Below are positions 21,750 through 28,578 of a DNA stretch of 64,000 nucleotides, one piece after another; within the stretch, counting starts at the first letter, position 1; each line of letters starts with the position of its first letter. The DNA lies in NCBI RefSeq assembly GCF_000349945.1, contig NC_020516.1:868001-932000 (forward strand), given 5' to 3'. Below the pieces are notes generated by a model that did no database searches, was not told where the DNA came from, and saw only the letters and a program-made list of their open reading frames with translations. Source of the DNA: Azoarcus sp. KH32C (GTDB lineage: Bacteria; Pseudomonadota; Gammaproteobacteria; Burkholderiales; Rhodocyclaceae). Made by a program: the position numbers and the translations under genes.

Positions 21750-21763
21750 TTGATCCGTATCAA
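21750..21763 (+). promoter_or_regulatory. FNR/ANR-type anaerobic regulator site upstream of pqqA
   Basis: TTGATCCGTATCAA is a perfect TTGAT-N4-ATCAA inverted repeat, the FNR/ANR consensus. Its centre at 21756.5 would give class II activation from a start near 21798, with CATGAT (21787-21792) as a possible -10. This implies oxygen-responsive control of the pqqA cluster (inference). Confidence 0.75.
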
Positions 21764-21780
21764 AAGCGCCGATTCGCGGC

Positions 21781-21796
21781 GAAAATCATGATTTTC
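21781..21796. promoter_or_regulatory. Perfect 16-bp palindrome, possible operator of the pqqA cluster
   Basis: GAAAATCATGATTTTC is identical to its reverse complement and lies 17 nt after the FNR-type site, over the predicted -10 region. The placement is that of a repressor operator. The cognate regulator is not recognised. Confidence 0.55.
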
Positions 21797-21934
21797 CCGA
21801 CCCTCGTTCCATGATTGCCGCGAGGAAAGCCTCCTGATTCTCGGGTTTCTGCCGCACGGGCAGGGCTGCGATGATGGCTGCGGATCGGTCGTCCGGCCGG
21901 TCCGCTCAATCACCGCCAAACGAGGAGGCACCCC

Positions 21935-22009
21935 ATGCAGTGGATCGATCCCGCCTATTGCGACATCCGTCTTGGTTTCGAAGTGACGGCCTACGTCTAC
22001 GTGCGCTGA
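21935..22009 (+). CDS. pqqA: PqqA precursor peptide
   Basis: 24-residue ribosomal peptide precursor of pyrroloquinoline quinone, whose Glu and Tyr side chains are joined by PqqE. ATG 21935 follows a strong ribosome-binding site (GAGGAGG, 21922-21928). The peptide begins MQWIDPAYCDIRLGF and ends EVTAYVYVR, placing Glu16 and Tyr20 in the canonical E-x3-Y spacing. Cys9 and Tyr8 are in the leader part. It is followed by a hairpin and then pqqD. The pqqB and pqqC genes usually found here are missing. Confidence 0.93.
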   Translation: MQWIDPAYCDIRLGFEVTAYVYVR

Positions 22010-22015
22010 CGTTCC

Positions 22016-22036
22016 GGGGCGGCCCCGTGCCGCCCC
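22016..22036 (+). terminator. GC-rich hairpin between pqqA and pqqD
   Basis: Arms GGGGCGGC (22016-22023) and GCCGCCCC (22029-22036) pair perfectly around a 5-nt loop, 6 nt after the pqqA stop, without a T tract. It probably acts as an mRNA stabiliser or weak attenuator giving excess precursor peptide over the maturation enzymes, as in many RiPP operons (inference). Confidence 0.6.
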
Positions 22037-22048
22037 TGTCGCGAAGGA

Positions 22049-22348
22049 GTGTTCCGCATGAACGAGACGAGTCTACTCACTGCCGAGGACCGCTTCGGCC
22101 TCAATCCGATGTACCTCTTCCGTTGGGAGCCGACCCAGGACGCTCATGTCCTGCTCTACCCCGAAGGCATCGTGAAGTTGAATCGGACGGCGGCCGAAAT
22201 CATCGAGCACTGCGACGGTCGCAGCGTGGCCGATATCGTGGCGGCGCTGCAAGCGCGCTATCCGGGCGACGACGATCGTGTCGCTGGGGGCGTCTACAAG
22301 TTTCTGGAGGTGTTCCGTGCCAAAGGATGGATCCGTCGTCAGGCTTGA
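22049..22348 (+). CDS. pqqD: PqqD, PqqA-binding chaperone
   Basis: RiPP recognition element protein that binds PqqA and presents it to PqqE. The 99-residue protein has the winged-helix core with the diagnostic stretch HVLLYPEGIVKLNRTAAEII followed by ALQARYPG. ATG 22049 has GAAGGAG upstream. Its last 32 nt overlap the pqqE start, so the two partners are translationally coupled. Confidence 0.95.
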   Translation: MFRMNETSLLTAEDRFGLNPMYLFRWEPTQDAHVLLYPEGIVKLNRTAAEIIEHCDGRSVADIVAALQARYPGDDDRVAGGVYKFLEVFRAKGWIRRQA

Positions 22349-23474
22349 CGGGCAGGGCAAGCCGCTGTGGCTGGTGCTCGAGCTAACCTACGAGTGCCCG
22401 CTGAAGTGTCCGTGGTGCAGCAATCCGGTCGACTACGCGCGCCGCAAGGGCGAGGAGCTGTCGACCGACGAATGGAAGCGCGTGTTGCGCGAAGGACGCG
22501 AACTGGGCGCCTTGCAGCTCGGTTTCACCGGCGGCGAACCGCTGCTGCGAGACGACCTCGAGGAACTGGTCGCGGAGGCGAATGCGCTCGGCTACTACAC
22601 GAACCTGATCACGTCGGGCGTGGGATTGACCGAAGCGCGCCTCGTGAAACTGAAGGAGGCGGGCCTGAAGCAGATCCAGCTGTCGCTGCAGTCGAGCGAG
22701 CGCGAGCTGACCGACCGTCTCGTCGGCGCGCGCGTGTTCGACCTGAAGCTGCAGGTCGCGCGCATGATCAAAGCCCACGGCTTTCCGATGGTGCTCAACG
22801 TGCCGGTGTTCCGTCACAACATCGGTCAGGTCGCCGAGATCCTCGATCTTGCGGCGGACATCGGCGTCGATTACCTCGAGTTCGCGAACATCCAGTACTA
22901 CAACTGGGCGCTGCTGAACCGTGACGAGTTGCTGCCGACGCGGGGGCAGATCGAGGCGGCCGAGCGCGCGGTGCAGGCGGCGCGCGAGCATCTGGGCGAC
23001 CGCATGACGATCTATTTCGTGATCCCCGACTACTACGAGGGGCGGCCGAAGGCATGCATGAACGGCTGGGGGGCGATCCACTTGACGATAGGCCCGGACG
23101 GCGCGGCAATGCCCTGCCAGGAAGCCCGCGCGATCGCAGGGCTCGACTTCCCGACGGTGCGCGAGAAGAGCCTCGCGTGGCTGTGGAACGATTCGCCGAC
23201 CTTCCGCAAGTTTCGCGGCGACGAATGGATGCGCGAACCCTGCCGCTCGTGCAGCGAGAAGGAGACCGACTTCGGCGGTTGCCGCTGCCAGGCTTTCCTG
23301 CTCACCGGCGACGCCGCGAACACGGATCCGGCCTGTGCTCGTTCTCCGCACCACCACCTGATCGGCGATGCGGTCGCTCGTGCGCATGCGCCGGGGCGCA
23401 CCGTCGTGCCGCTCGTGATGCGCACCGAAGGCAACGCGCGGCTGCAGCGGATCGGAGCGGGCGATCATGCTTAG
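22317..23474 (+). CDS. pqqE: PqqE, radical-SAM peptide cyclase
   Basis: Radical-SAM/SPASM enzyme forming the Glu-Tyr carbon-carbon link in PqqA. The 385-residue product starts at GTG 22317 after the ribosome-binding sequence GGAGG (22306-22310). The radical-SAM cluster Cys27, Cys31 and Cys34 sit in LTYECPLKCPWCSNP. The C-terminal auxiliary-cluster cysteines are in CMNGWG, PCQEARAI, PCRSCSEKE, GGCRCQAF and DPAC. The motifs look like ordinary PqqE. The stop overlaps a small membrane-peptide gene. Confidence 0.95.
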   Translation: MPKDGSVVRLDGQGKPLWLVLELTYECPLKCPWCSNPVDYARRKGEELSTDEWKRVLREGRELGALQLGFTGGEPLLRDDLEELVAEANALGYYTNLITSGVGLTEARLVKLKEAGLKQIQLSLQSSERELTDRLVGARVFDLKLQVARMIKAHGFPMVLNVPVFRHNIGQVAEILDLAADIGVDYLEFANIQYYNWALLNRDELLPTRGQIEAAERAVQAAREHLGDRMTIYFVIPDYYEGRPKACMNGWGAIHLTIGPDGAAMPCQEARAIAGLDFPTVREKSLAWLWNDSPTFRKFRGDEWMREPCRSCSEKETDFGGCRCQAFLLTGDAANTDPACARSPHHHLIGDAVARAHAPGRTVVPLVMRTEGNARLQRIGAGDHA

Positions 23475-23559
23475 GCTGCTCGATTCCTCGATGGTCACGG
23501 TGCTGCTCGGCGTCGCGCTGACGGCGGCACTCGTCGGCCTGCTGCGGCTGGCCGCCTGA
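23467..23559 (+). CDS. Single-pass membrane peptide of the pqq cluster (30 residues)
   Basis: Short open frame starting at ATG 23467, overlapping the pqqE stop by 8 nt in another frame. The peptide begins MLRLLDSSMVTVLLGVALTA and ends with a Leu/Ala-rich helix and RLAA, so it is one predicted membrane segment (about residues 9-28). Its stop is followed by AAGGAG and the next gene start at 23571, so it sits in line in the operon. No family recognised; translation is inferred from spacing and composition only. Confidence 0.55.
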   Translation: MLRLLDSSMVTVLLGVALTAALVGLLRLAA

Positions 23560-23570
23560 AGGAGTTCGTC

Positions 23571-24077
23571 ATGGAAGGCATGCTGTTCGAAGTCGTCGCG
23601 CGCTGGCTGCATTTTCTCGGCGCGCTGGTGTGGATCGGGCACAACTACGCGACGGCCGTGACGCGACCCCGTTATGTGCCGCTCTCCGCGGCCGATCTCT
23701 CGGACCCGGAAAGTCCGCGCCAGCGCGCACTGATGCAGCGCGAGCACGGCACCTTCCGCTATGCGTCGCTGCTGACCTGGGGCAGCGGTGCGCTGATCCT
23801 GGGGCACCGTGGCTGGCTGGGCGATGCGCTAAGCCTGCACGGGTCGCTCGCACCGCTCGGCCTGGGAATGTGGATCGCGACGCTGATGGTGTGCAACCTG
23901 TGGTTCGTGCTGTGGCCGCATCAGAAGCGGGTGCTGGGCTTCGTGCCGGCGCCGATCGACGAGCGGCTGCGTGCGTCGCGCGTGACTTTCCTGTCCGCGC
24001 GGGTGAACACGATGCTGTCGATCCCGGTGCTGTTCTTGATGGGAGCCGGCACGCATGGCGTCGCGCTCTTCGGTTGA
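23571..24077 (+). CDS. PuuD-like (urate hydroxylase N-terminal) integral membrane protein
   Basis: 168-residue protein with four predicted membrane segments: WLHFLGALVWIGH (about residues 11-23), YASLLTWGSGALIL, LGLGMWIATLMVCNLWFVLW, and VNTMLSIPVLFLMG. The N-terminal WLH...WIGH and the NLWFVLWPHQKRVLGF motif resemble the membrane domain of PuuD/urate-oxidase-N proteins, which have conserved His residues that may bind haem. Its position directly after the PQQ maturation genes suggests electron transfer or transport linked to the pathway product; this is inference. ATG 23571 follows AAGGAG. Confidence 0.65.
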   Translation: MEGMLFEVVARWLHFLGALVWIGHNYATAVTRPRYVPLSAADLSDPESPRQRALMQREHGTFRYASLLTWGSGALILGHRGWLGDALSLHGSLAPLGLGMWIATLMVCNLWFVLWPHQKRVLGFVPAPIDERLRASRVTFLSARVNTMLSIPVLFLMGAGTHGVALFG

Positions 24078-25173
24078 CGCGGTCGCGACGCTGCGAAGCG
24101 AACCGGGTTTCAGCTTCTCCGCGGCAGCGGGCCCCTTGCCGCCCGAGGTCGCAGGCGATGTCGCGGAGGCTTGCCGTCCCGGGGCGGCGTCGATCCTGAG
24201 CCTGCCCTTCACGTCGCCGGCCTTTCGGCGTTTGCAGGAAGAGACCGAGGCCTGTCTGCGCCGGCTGCTCGGCATCCCGGACCGCTTTCGCGTGCTCTTC
24301 CTCGCGGGCGGCGCGAGTGCGCAGTTCGCGGTGGTGCCGCTGAACCTTCTGGGCACGAAGGGGCGGGCGACCTACGTTGATAGCGGTTGCTGGTCGCGCC
24401 GCGCAATCGCCGAGGCGAGGCGCTACGCGGAGGTTTCGATTGCGGCGTGCGCGCTCGGGGGCGTTCCGGATGCCGCGGAGTGGCAGGTCGACCGGCGCGC
24501 CGCCTATTGCCACATCACGAGCAACGAAACGGCGGACGGTCTCCAGTTTCACGACTTCCCCGCCTTGGCCGTGCCGCTCGTTGCGGACATGACTTCGGAC
24601 TTTCTGACGCGGCCGCTGGACTTCACGCGCTTGTCGCTGGTTTATGCGGGCACGCAGAAGACGATCGGCACGCCCGGCCTGACGGTGGTGATCGTCGACG
24701 ACCGCCTGCTGCATCAGGCGCGCGCCGAAACCCCGCGCGTGATGGACTATACGCAGCAGGCCGCGGCCGAATCGCGGCTATGCACGCCGCCCGTGTTCCC
24801 GATTTTTGTCGCCCACCGCATGCTGCACTGGATCGAGGCGCGGGGAGGCGTGGCCGCGATGGCCCGCGCCGCGCAAAGGCGCAGCGACGCCGTGTACGCC
24901 GCGCTCGCGGAAGGCGAGGGGACGTTCGAGATCCCCATCGAGCGAGGGCACCGCTCGCTCATCAATCCCTGCTTCCGCCTCGCGGACGAGCCGCAGACCG
25001 CGTTGTTCCTGCATGCGGCCGAATCGGTCGGCTTGCGCGACCTGCGCGGACACCCCGAGGTCGGCGGGCTGCGCGTGAGCCTCTACAACGGGATCGCCGA
25101 CAGCGCGGTCGATGCGCTCGTCGGCTTCCTGCTCGCCTTCGCCCGGCGGCGAGGCTGCGTTAGCGGAACTTGA
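24055..25173 (+). CDS. SerC-family phosphoserine aminotransferase-like enzyme
   Basis: Fold-type I PLP aminotransferase. The 372-residue protein retains family features: FSAAAGPLPPEV replaces the usual FSAGPA-LP start, FLAGGASAQFAVVPLNLL is the cofactor-phosphate loop, ITSNETADGLQF corresponds to SNETI-GV, and Lys in YAGTQKTIGTPG is the PLP lysine. The active site looks intact. It may be the housekeeping SerC of serine synthesis, or a duplicate recruited to the pqq-like cluster; the 23-nt overlap with the preceding gene and the one-base overlap with the next favour operon membership. Confidence 0.8.
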   Translation: MASRSSVDAVATLRSEPGFSFSAAAGPLPPEVAGDVAEACRPGAASILSLPFTSPAFRRLQEETEACLRRLLGIPDRFRVLFLAGGASAQFAVVPLNLLGTKGRATYVDSGCWSRRAIAEARRYAEVSIAACALGGVPDAAEWQVDRRAAYCHITSNETADGLQFHDFPALAVPLVADMTSDFLTRPLDFTRLSLVYAGTQKTIGTPGLTVVIVDDRLLHQARAETPRVMDYTQQAAAESRLCTPPVFPIFVAHRMLHWIEARGGVAAMARAAQRRSDAVYAALAEGEGTFEIPIERGHRSLINPCFRLADEPQTALFLHAAESVGLRDLRGHPEVGGLRVSLYNGIADSAVDALVGFLLAFARRRGCVSGT

Positions 25174-26018
25174 TGCCGATGGGTGCGCCGGCGATGACGC
25201 CACGTGCGCTTCGCACCCGCTGGGCCATGGCGCGCCTGCCGCGTATCGCGCGACGAATCGATGATGGCAGCGGGGAATTCGCGGATCGAAAAGCCTCTGT
25301 CTTCACGATGGGACTGAGTTTTCCCTCACCGATCGGCCTCGCCGCGGGCTTCGACCGGCGCGGTCGTCTGCTCGATTGCGCGCACCGCCTCGGCCTCGGC
25401 GCGGTGGAAATCGGCACGCTCGCCGTCGCGGACGGCTTGCCGTTTCTGTCGCGACCGATCGCAGGGGGCGTGCGCTGCGGCGTGAGCATTGGCAAGCCAC
25501 GGCATGTGGCCTGGGATGCGGCAGAAGAAGCCTACTTGCGGGCGTTGCGGGCCCTTCACGCCGCCGCCGACTATCTGACGCTCAACCCGGGACGCGACTG
25601 TCCGTCGCCGGCGCGCTTCGCCGAGGTGGCAACGGCGGCGGCGCAACTGCGCGACCGACTCGCGCGCCATCGTCTGCGGCCGCTTCCGCTGGTCGCCAAG
25701 TTGCCAGCGCACTGGCTCGGCGGCGACGCCGCTCACATCGTCGACGTCGCGGACGCTTTCGTCGCCGCGGGCGTGGATGGTCTGCTCGTATCGGCCGAAG
25801 GGCTGGACGCGCGGCGCAATGCCTGCGCAATCCTCCACATGGTTTCGGAGGCCGTTGGTCCTGGCGTTTGCGTGATCAGCGTCGGCGGGATCGACTCGGT
25901 CGCCGAGGTCCAGGCGCGGCTTGCTGCCGGGGCGACCCTCGTGCAAGTCCATCGGGCACTGCTCGCCCGCGATTCCTCGCTGCTTCGGGCGCTGCGACGC
26001 CCCATCCCCACCCTTTGA
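25173..26018 (+). CDS. Divergent dihydroorotate-dehydrogenase-like flavoprotein
   Basis: 281-residue TIM-barrel flavoprotein related to PyrD. Recognisable motifs are SPIGLAAGFDRRGRLLD (FMN loop), GAVEIGTL, VAKLPAHW (class 1A has VKLPPYF) and the C-terminal phosphate-binding ISVGGIDSVAEVQARLAAGA. The catalytic loop is altered: LTLNPGRDCPSP stands where class 1 enzymes have LNLSCPN, keeping a Cys but with two extra residues and no NxxSPN. It is shorter than class 2 PyrD (about 340) and the normal substrate contacts are uncertain, so the reaction is not assigned. The start overlaps the aminotransferase stop (TGATG). Confidence 0.72.
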   Translation: MPMGAPAMTPRALRTRWAMARLPRIARRIDDGSGEFADRKASVFTMGLSFPSPIGLAAGFDRRGRLLDCAHRLGLGAVEIGTLAVADGLPFLSRPIAGGVRCGVSIGKPRHVAWDAAEEAYLRALRALHAAADYLTLNPGRDCPSPARFAEVATAAAQLRDRLARHRLRPLPLVAKLPAHWLGGDAAHIVDVADAFVAAGVDGLLVSAEGLDARRNACAILHMVSEAVGPGVCVISVGGIDSVAEVQARLAAGATLVQVHRALLARDSSLLRALRRPIPTL

Positions 26019-26020
26019 CG

Positions 26021-26036
26021 CGCACAAACTGGTGCG
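26021..26036 (+). promoter_or_regulatory. NtrC-type enhancer site 1 upstream of nrtA
   Basis: CGCACAAACTGGTGCG is an inverted repeat (CGCAC and GTGCG) resembling the NtrC consensus GCACY-N5-GGTGC. It lies about 135 nt upstream of the sigma54 promoter, within the 312-nt gene-free stretch 26019-26330. Confidence 0.55.
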
Positions 26037-26051
26037 CCATGGAAGTCTTGT

Positions 26052-26066
26052 GCACTGCAATAGTGC
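26052..26066 (+). promoter_or_regulatory. NtrC-type enhancer site 2 upstream of nrtA
   Basis: GCACTGCAATAGTGC is a perfect inverted repeat of GCACT around 5 nt, close to the NtrC consensus, and 31 nt from site 1 (about three helical turns). Paired sites on one face are typical of NtrC enhancers. Confidence 0.65.
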
Positions 26067-26156
26067 GATCTGCGGGCGCCGCCTGTCGGCGTCCGAATGT
26101 TCCAAGATTCTTTGAAACCCGCGTCGTTCAATGGTTTCGGACCGGTCATACACTCC

Positions 26157-26172
26157 TGGCACGCCATCTGCT
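26157..26172 (+). promoter_or_regulatory. sigma54 (-24/-12) promoter of the nrtABC operon
   Basis: TGGCACGCCATCTGCT matches TGGCACG-N4-TTGCW with one mismatch and has the exact GG-N10-GC spacing (26158-26159, 26170-26171). The expected start near 26183 is just ahead of the first leader hairpin at 26185. Confidence 0.85.
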
Positions 26173-26184
26173 ATGAAGGCTTGA

Positions 26185-26261
26185 GTCGAATCAACGGCGG
26201 TTCGACAGCAGATTGACCGGTTCCAATGCGGGGACCGTGCAAGCTACGGACAACGGCGTCC
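26185..26261 (+). promoter_or_regulatory. ANTAR-responsive leader RNA (P1 and P2 hexaloop hairpins) of nrtA
   Basis: P1: arms GTCGAATC (26185-26192) and GGTTCGAC (26199-26206) around the six-base loop AACGGC. P2: arms GGAC (26248-26251) and GTCC (26258-26261) around the same loop AACGGC. Both loops have A at position 1 and G at position 4, the ANTAR recognition signature. P2 shares bases 26252-26258 with the terminator that follows, so binding of NasT to P1-P2 should block termination. Confidence 0.85.
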
Positions 26262-26310
26262 ATCCCTGCAGGAACCCTTCTGCAGGCGGTGTGCGCCGTT
26301 TTTGTTTTTC
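26252..26310 (+). terminator. Regulated intrinsic terminator (attenuator) in the nrtA leader
   Basis: AACGGCG (26252-26258) pairs with CGCCGTT (26294-26300), with an internal CCTGCAG/CTGCAGG stem (26265-26271, 26280-26286), followed by a T-rich run to 26309. The 5' arm is the loop and 3' side of P2, so the two structures are mutually exclusive. It ends 21 nt before the nrtA start. Confidence 0.85.
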
Positions 26311-26330
26311 TGGCCTGCAGGGAGATGAAA

Positions 26331-27590
26331 ATGAGTGCGTTCGATGACAATGGTGTCACGCGGCGGGAGTTCATGCGGCGGACGATGGTGCTTTCAGGAG
26401 CAGCAATGATGGGGTCTGCAGGATTGGGCGTGAGCGGCGGCGCGTGGGCAGCGGGATCGGACGCACCGGAGAAGAAGGAAATCCGCGTGGGATTCATCCC
26501 GCTGACGGATTGCTCCTCAGTCGTGATGGCCGCAGTGCAGAAGTTCGACGAAAAGTACGGCATCAAGATCATCCCGAGCAAGGAAGCGAGCTGGGCCGCC
26601 GTGCGCGACAAGCTCGTGTCCGGCGAACTCGACGCAGCCCACGTTCTGTACGGCCTCGTGTATGGCGTGCATCTCGGCATCGGCGGGCCGAAGAAGGACA
26701 TGGCCGTGCTGATGACGCTGAACAACAACGGCCAGGCCATCACGCTCGCGAACAAACTCAAAGACCAGGGCGTCACCGACGGCGCGAGCCTGAAGAAGCT
26801 GATCACGTCGAAGCCCGGCGAATACACCTTCGCGCAGACTTTCCCGACCGGCACCCACGCGATGTGGCTGTATTACTGGCTCGCGGCGAACGGCATCAAT
26901 CCGCTGAAGGACGTCAAGGTCATCACCGTGCCGCCGCCGCAGATGGTCGCCAACATGCGCGTCGGCAACATGGACGGCTTCTGCGTCGGCGAGCCGTGGA
27001 ACAACCGCGCGATCATGGACAAGATCGGCTTTACGGCCGTGACGACCCAGGACATCTGGACCGATCACCCGGAAAAGGTGCTCGGCACGACGGCCGACTG
27101 GGTTTCGAAGAACCCGAACAGCGCCCGTGCGCTGACCGCGGCGATTCTCGAAGCCGGCCGCTGGATCGACGCGTCGCTCGCGAACCGGCGGACGACCGCC
27201 GAGACGGTGGCGCAGAAGTCCTACGTCAATACCGACATGGACGTGATCCTCGAGCGCATGCTCGGCCGCTATTCGAATGGCCTGGGCAAGAGCTGGGACG
27301 ACCCGAACTACATGAAGTTCTTCAACGACGGCGCGGTGAACTTCCCCTATCTCAGCGACGGCATGTGGTTCCTGACGCAGCACCGCCGCTGGGGCCTGCT
27401 CGACAAGGATGTCGACTACCTCGCCATCGCGAAGCAGATCAACCGCATCGACATCTACAAGCAGGCGGCGACCGCGGCAGGCGTGTCGCTGCCGAAGAGC
27501 GACATGCGTACCCACAAGATGATCGACGGCGTCGTGTTCGACGGCAAGGATCCGGCGAAGTACGCCGGTGCCTTCAAGATCAAGGCGTAA
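26331..27590 (+). CDS. nrtA: Nitrate ABC transporter substrate-binding protein (NrtA/NasF type)
   Basis: Periplasmic nitrate/nitrite-binding protein feeding an ABC importer. The product is 419 residues from ATG 26331, which has GGAG at good spacing (26321-26324); ATG 26325 would add two residues. A twin-arginine signal (TRREFMRRTMVLSG) is followed by a CmpA/NrtA-type fold with VGFIPLTDCSSVVMA, GVHLGIGGPKKDM and FCVGEPWNNRAI. The export signal separates it from cytoplasmic NasS sensors. Expression should need both NtrC/sigma54 and antitermination in the leader. Confidence 0.93.
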   Translation: MSAFDDNGVTRREFMRRTMVLSGAAMMGSAGLGVSGGAWAAGSDAPEKKEIRVGFIPLTDCSSVVMAAVQKFDEKYGIKIIPSKEASWAAVRDKLVSGELDAAHVLYGLVYGVHLGIGGPKKDMAVLMTLNNNGQAITLANKLKDQGVTDGASLKKLITSKPGEYTFAQTFPTGTHAMWLYYWLAANGINPLKDVKVITVPPPQMVANMRVGNMDGFCVGEPWNNRAIMDKIGFTAVTTQDIWTDHPEKVLGTTADWVSKNPNSARALTAAILEAGRWIDASLANRRTTAETVAQKSYVNTDMDVILERMLGRYSNGLGKSWDDPNYMKFFNDGAVNFPYLSDGMWFLTQHRRWGLLDKDVDYLAIAKQINRIDIYKQAATAAGVSLPKSDMRTHKMIDGVVFDGKDPAKYAGAFKIKA

Positions 27591-27606
27591 GCGGGAGGGC
27601 GGGGCG

Positions 27607-28560
27607 ATGAGTGCGACAGCGACGATCGATGGGCCGGCGATGGCCGGCGCCGAGGTGGCGGCAACGAAGGTGGTGGACCTGAAGGCGGCGCGAGCCGGCG
27701 CAGGCAAGGGGGAGGTCATGGAGGCGGTGGCGGAAGCGAAGGCGGCGGACATACCGGTCGTCCGGCGCAAGGGCAATGGTGCGGCGTGGTTGCGCGCGAT
27801 CGCCGGGGTGGTGCTACCGCCGATTGCCGGCCTCGCGCTGATGGTCGGGCTGTGGTACCTCGCGACGCTGAAGGGGGGCGGCATTCCCGGTCCGGTGCAG
27901 ACCTGGGACGCGGCGGTGAAGATCTTCTCCGATCCCTTCTACCGGGCCGGTCCCAACGACCAGGGCATCGGCTGGAACGTGCTGTCCTCGCTGCAGCGGG
28001 TCGCGATCGGATTCGGCATTGCCGCGCTGGTGGGTATCCCCGCGGGCTTCATGCTGGGGCGTTTCGCGGTGTTGGCGAAGATGATGAACCCGATTATCAG
28101 CCTGCTGCGCCCGGTGTCGCCGCTCGCGTGGCTGCCGATCGGCCTGCTGGTGTTCCAGCGCGCCGACCCGGCCGCGACCTGGACGATCTTCATCTGCTCG
28201 ATCTGGCCGATGATCCTCAACACTGCGCAGGGCGTCACGCGCGTGCCGCAGGACTACCTGAACGTCGCGCGGGTGTTGAACCTGTCGGAGTGGAAGATCT
28301 TCACGAAGATCCTCTTCCCGGCGGTGCTGCCCTACATGCTGACCGGTATTCGGCTCTCGATCGGCACGGCGTGGCTCGTGATCGTCGCGGCGGAAATGCT
28401 CACCGGCGGCGTCGGCATCGGTTTCTGGGTGTGGGACGAGTGGAACAACCTCAAGGTCGAGCACATCATCATCGCGATCTTCGTGATCGGGACGGTCGGT
28501 CTGATTCTGGAACAGGCGCTGATGCTGGCGGCGCGTCGCTTCAACTACGAAAACCGCTGA
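27607..28560 (+). CDS. nrtB: Nitrate ABC transporter permease (NrtB type)
   Basis: Inner-membrane permease of the nitrate importer. The product is 317 residues from ATG 27607. An unusual cytoplasmic N-terminal extension of about 65 residues, rich in Ala, Gly and Lys, precedes the first membrane segment VLPPIAGLALMVGLWYLATL. About six membrane segments and the EAA loop (SEWKIFTKILFPAVLPYMLT) follow. It lies 16 nt after nrtA and 18 nt before the ATPase gene. Confidence 0.92.
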   Translation: MSATATIDGPAMAGAEVAATKVVDLKAARAGAGKGEVMEAVAEAKAADIPVVRRKGNGAAWLRAIAGVVLPPIAGLALMVGLWYLATLKGGGIPGPVQTWDAAVKIFSDPFYRAGPNDQGIGWNVLSSLQRVAIGFGIAALVGIPAGFMLGRFAVLAKMMNPIISLLRPVSPLAWLPIGLLVFQRADPAATWTIFICSIWPMILNTAQGVTRVPQDYLNVARVLNLSEWKIFTKILFPAVLPYMLTGIRLSIGTAWLVIVAAEMLTGGVGIGFWVWDEWNNLKVEHIIIAIFVIGTVGLILEQALMLAARRFNYENR

Positions 28561-28578
28561 GCGGTGGAGGAGACCATC

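Noticed and set aside
26331..27590. Calling this gene nasS (cytoplasmic nitrate sensor) as partner of nasT
   Set aside because: It has a twin-arginine export signal and is followed directly by permease and ATPase genes, so it is the transporter binding protein.
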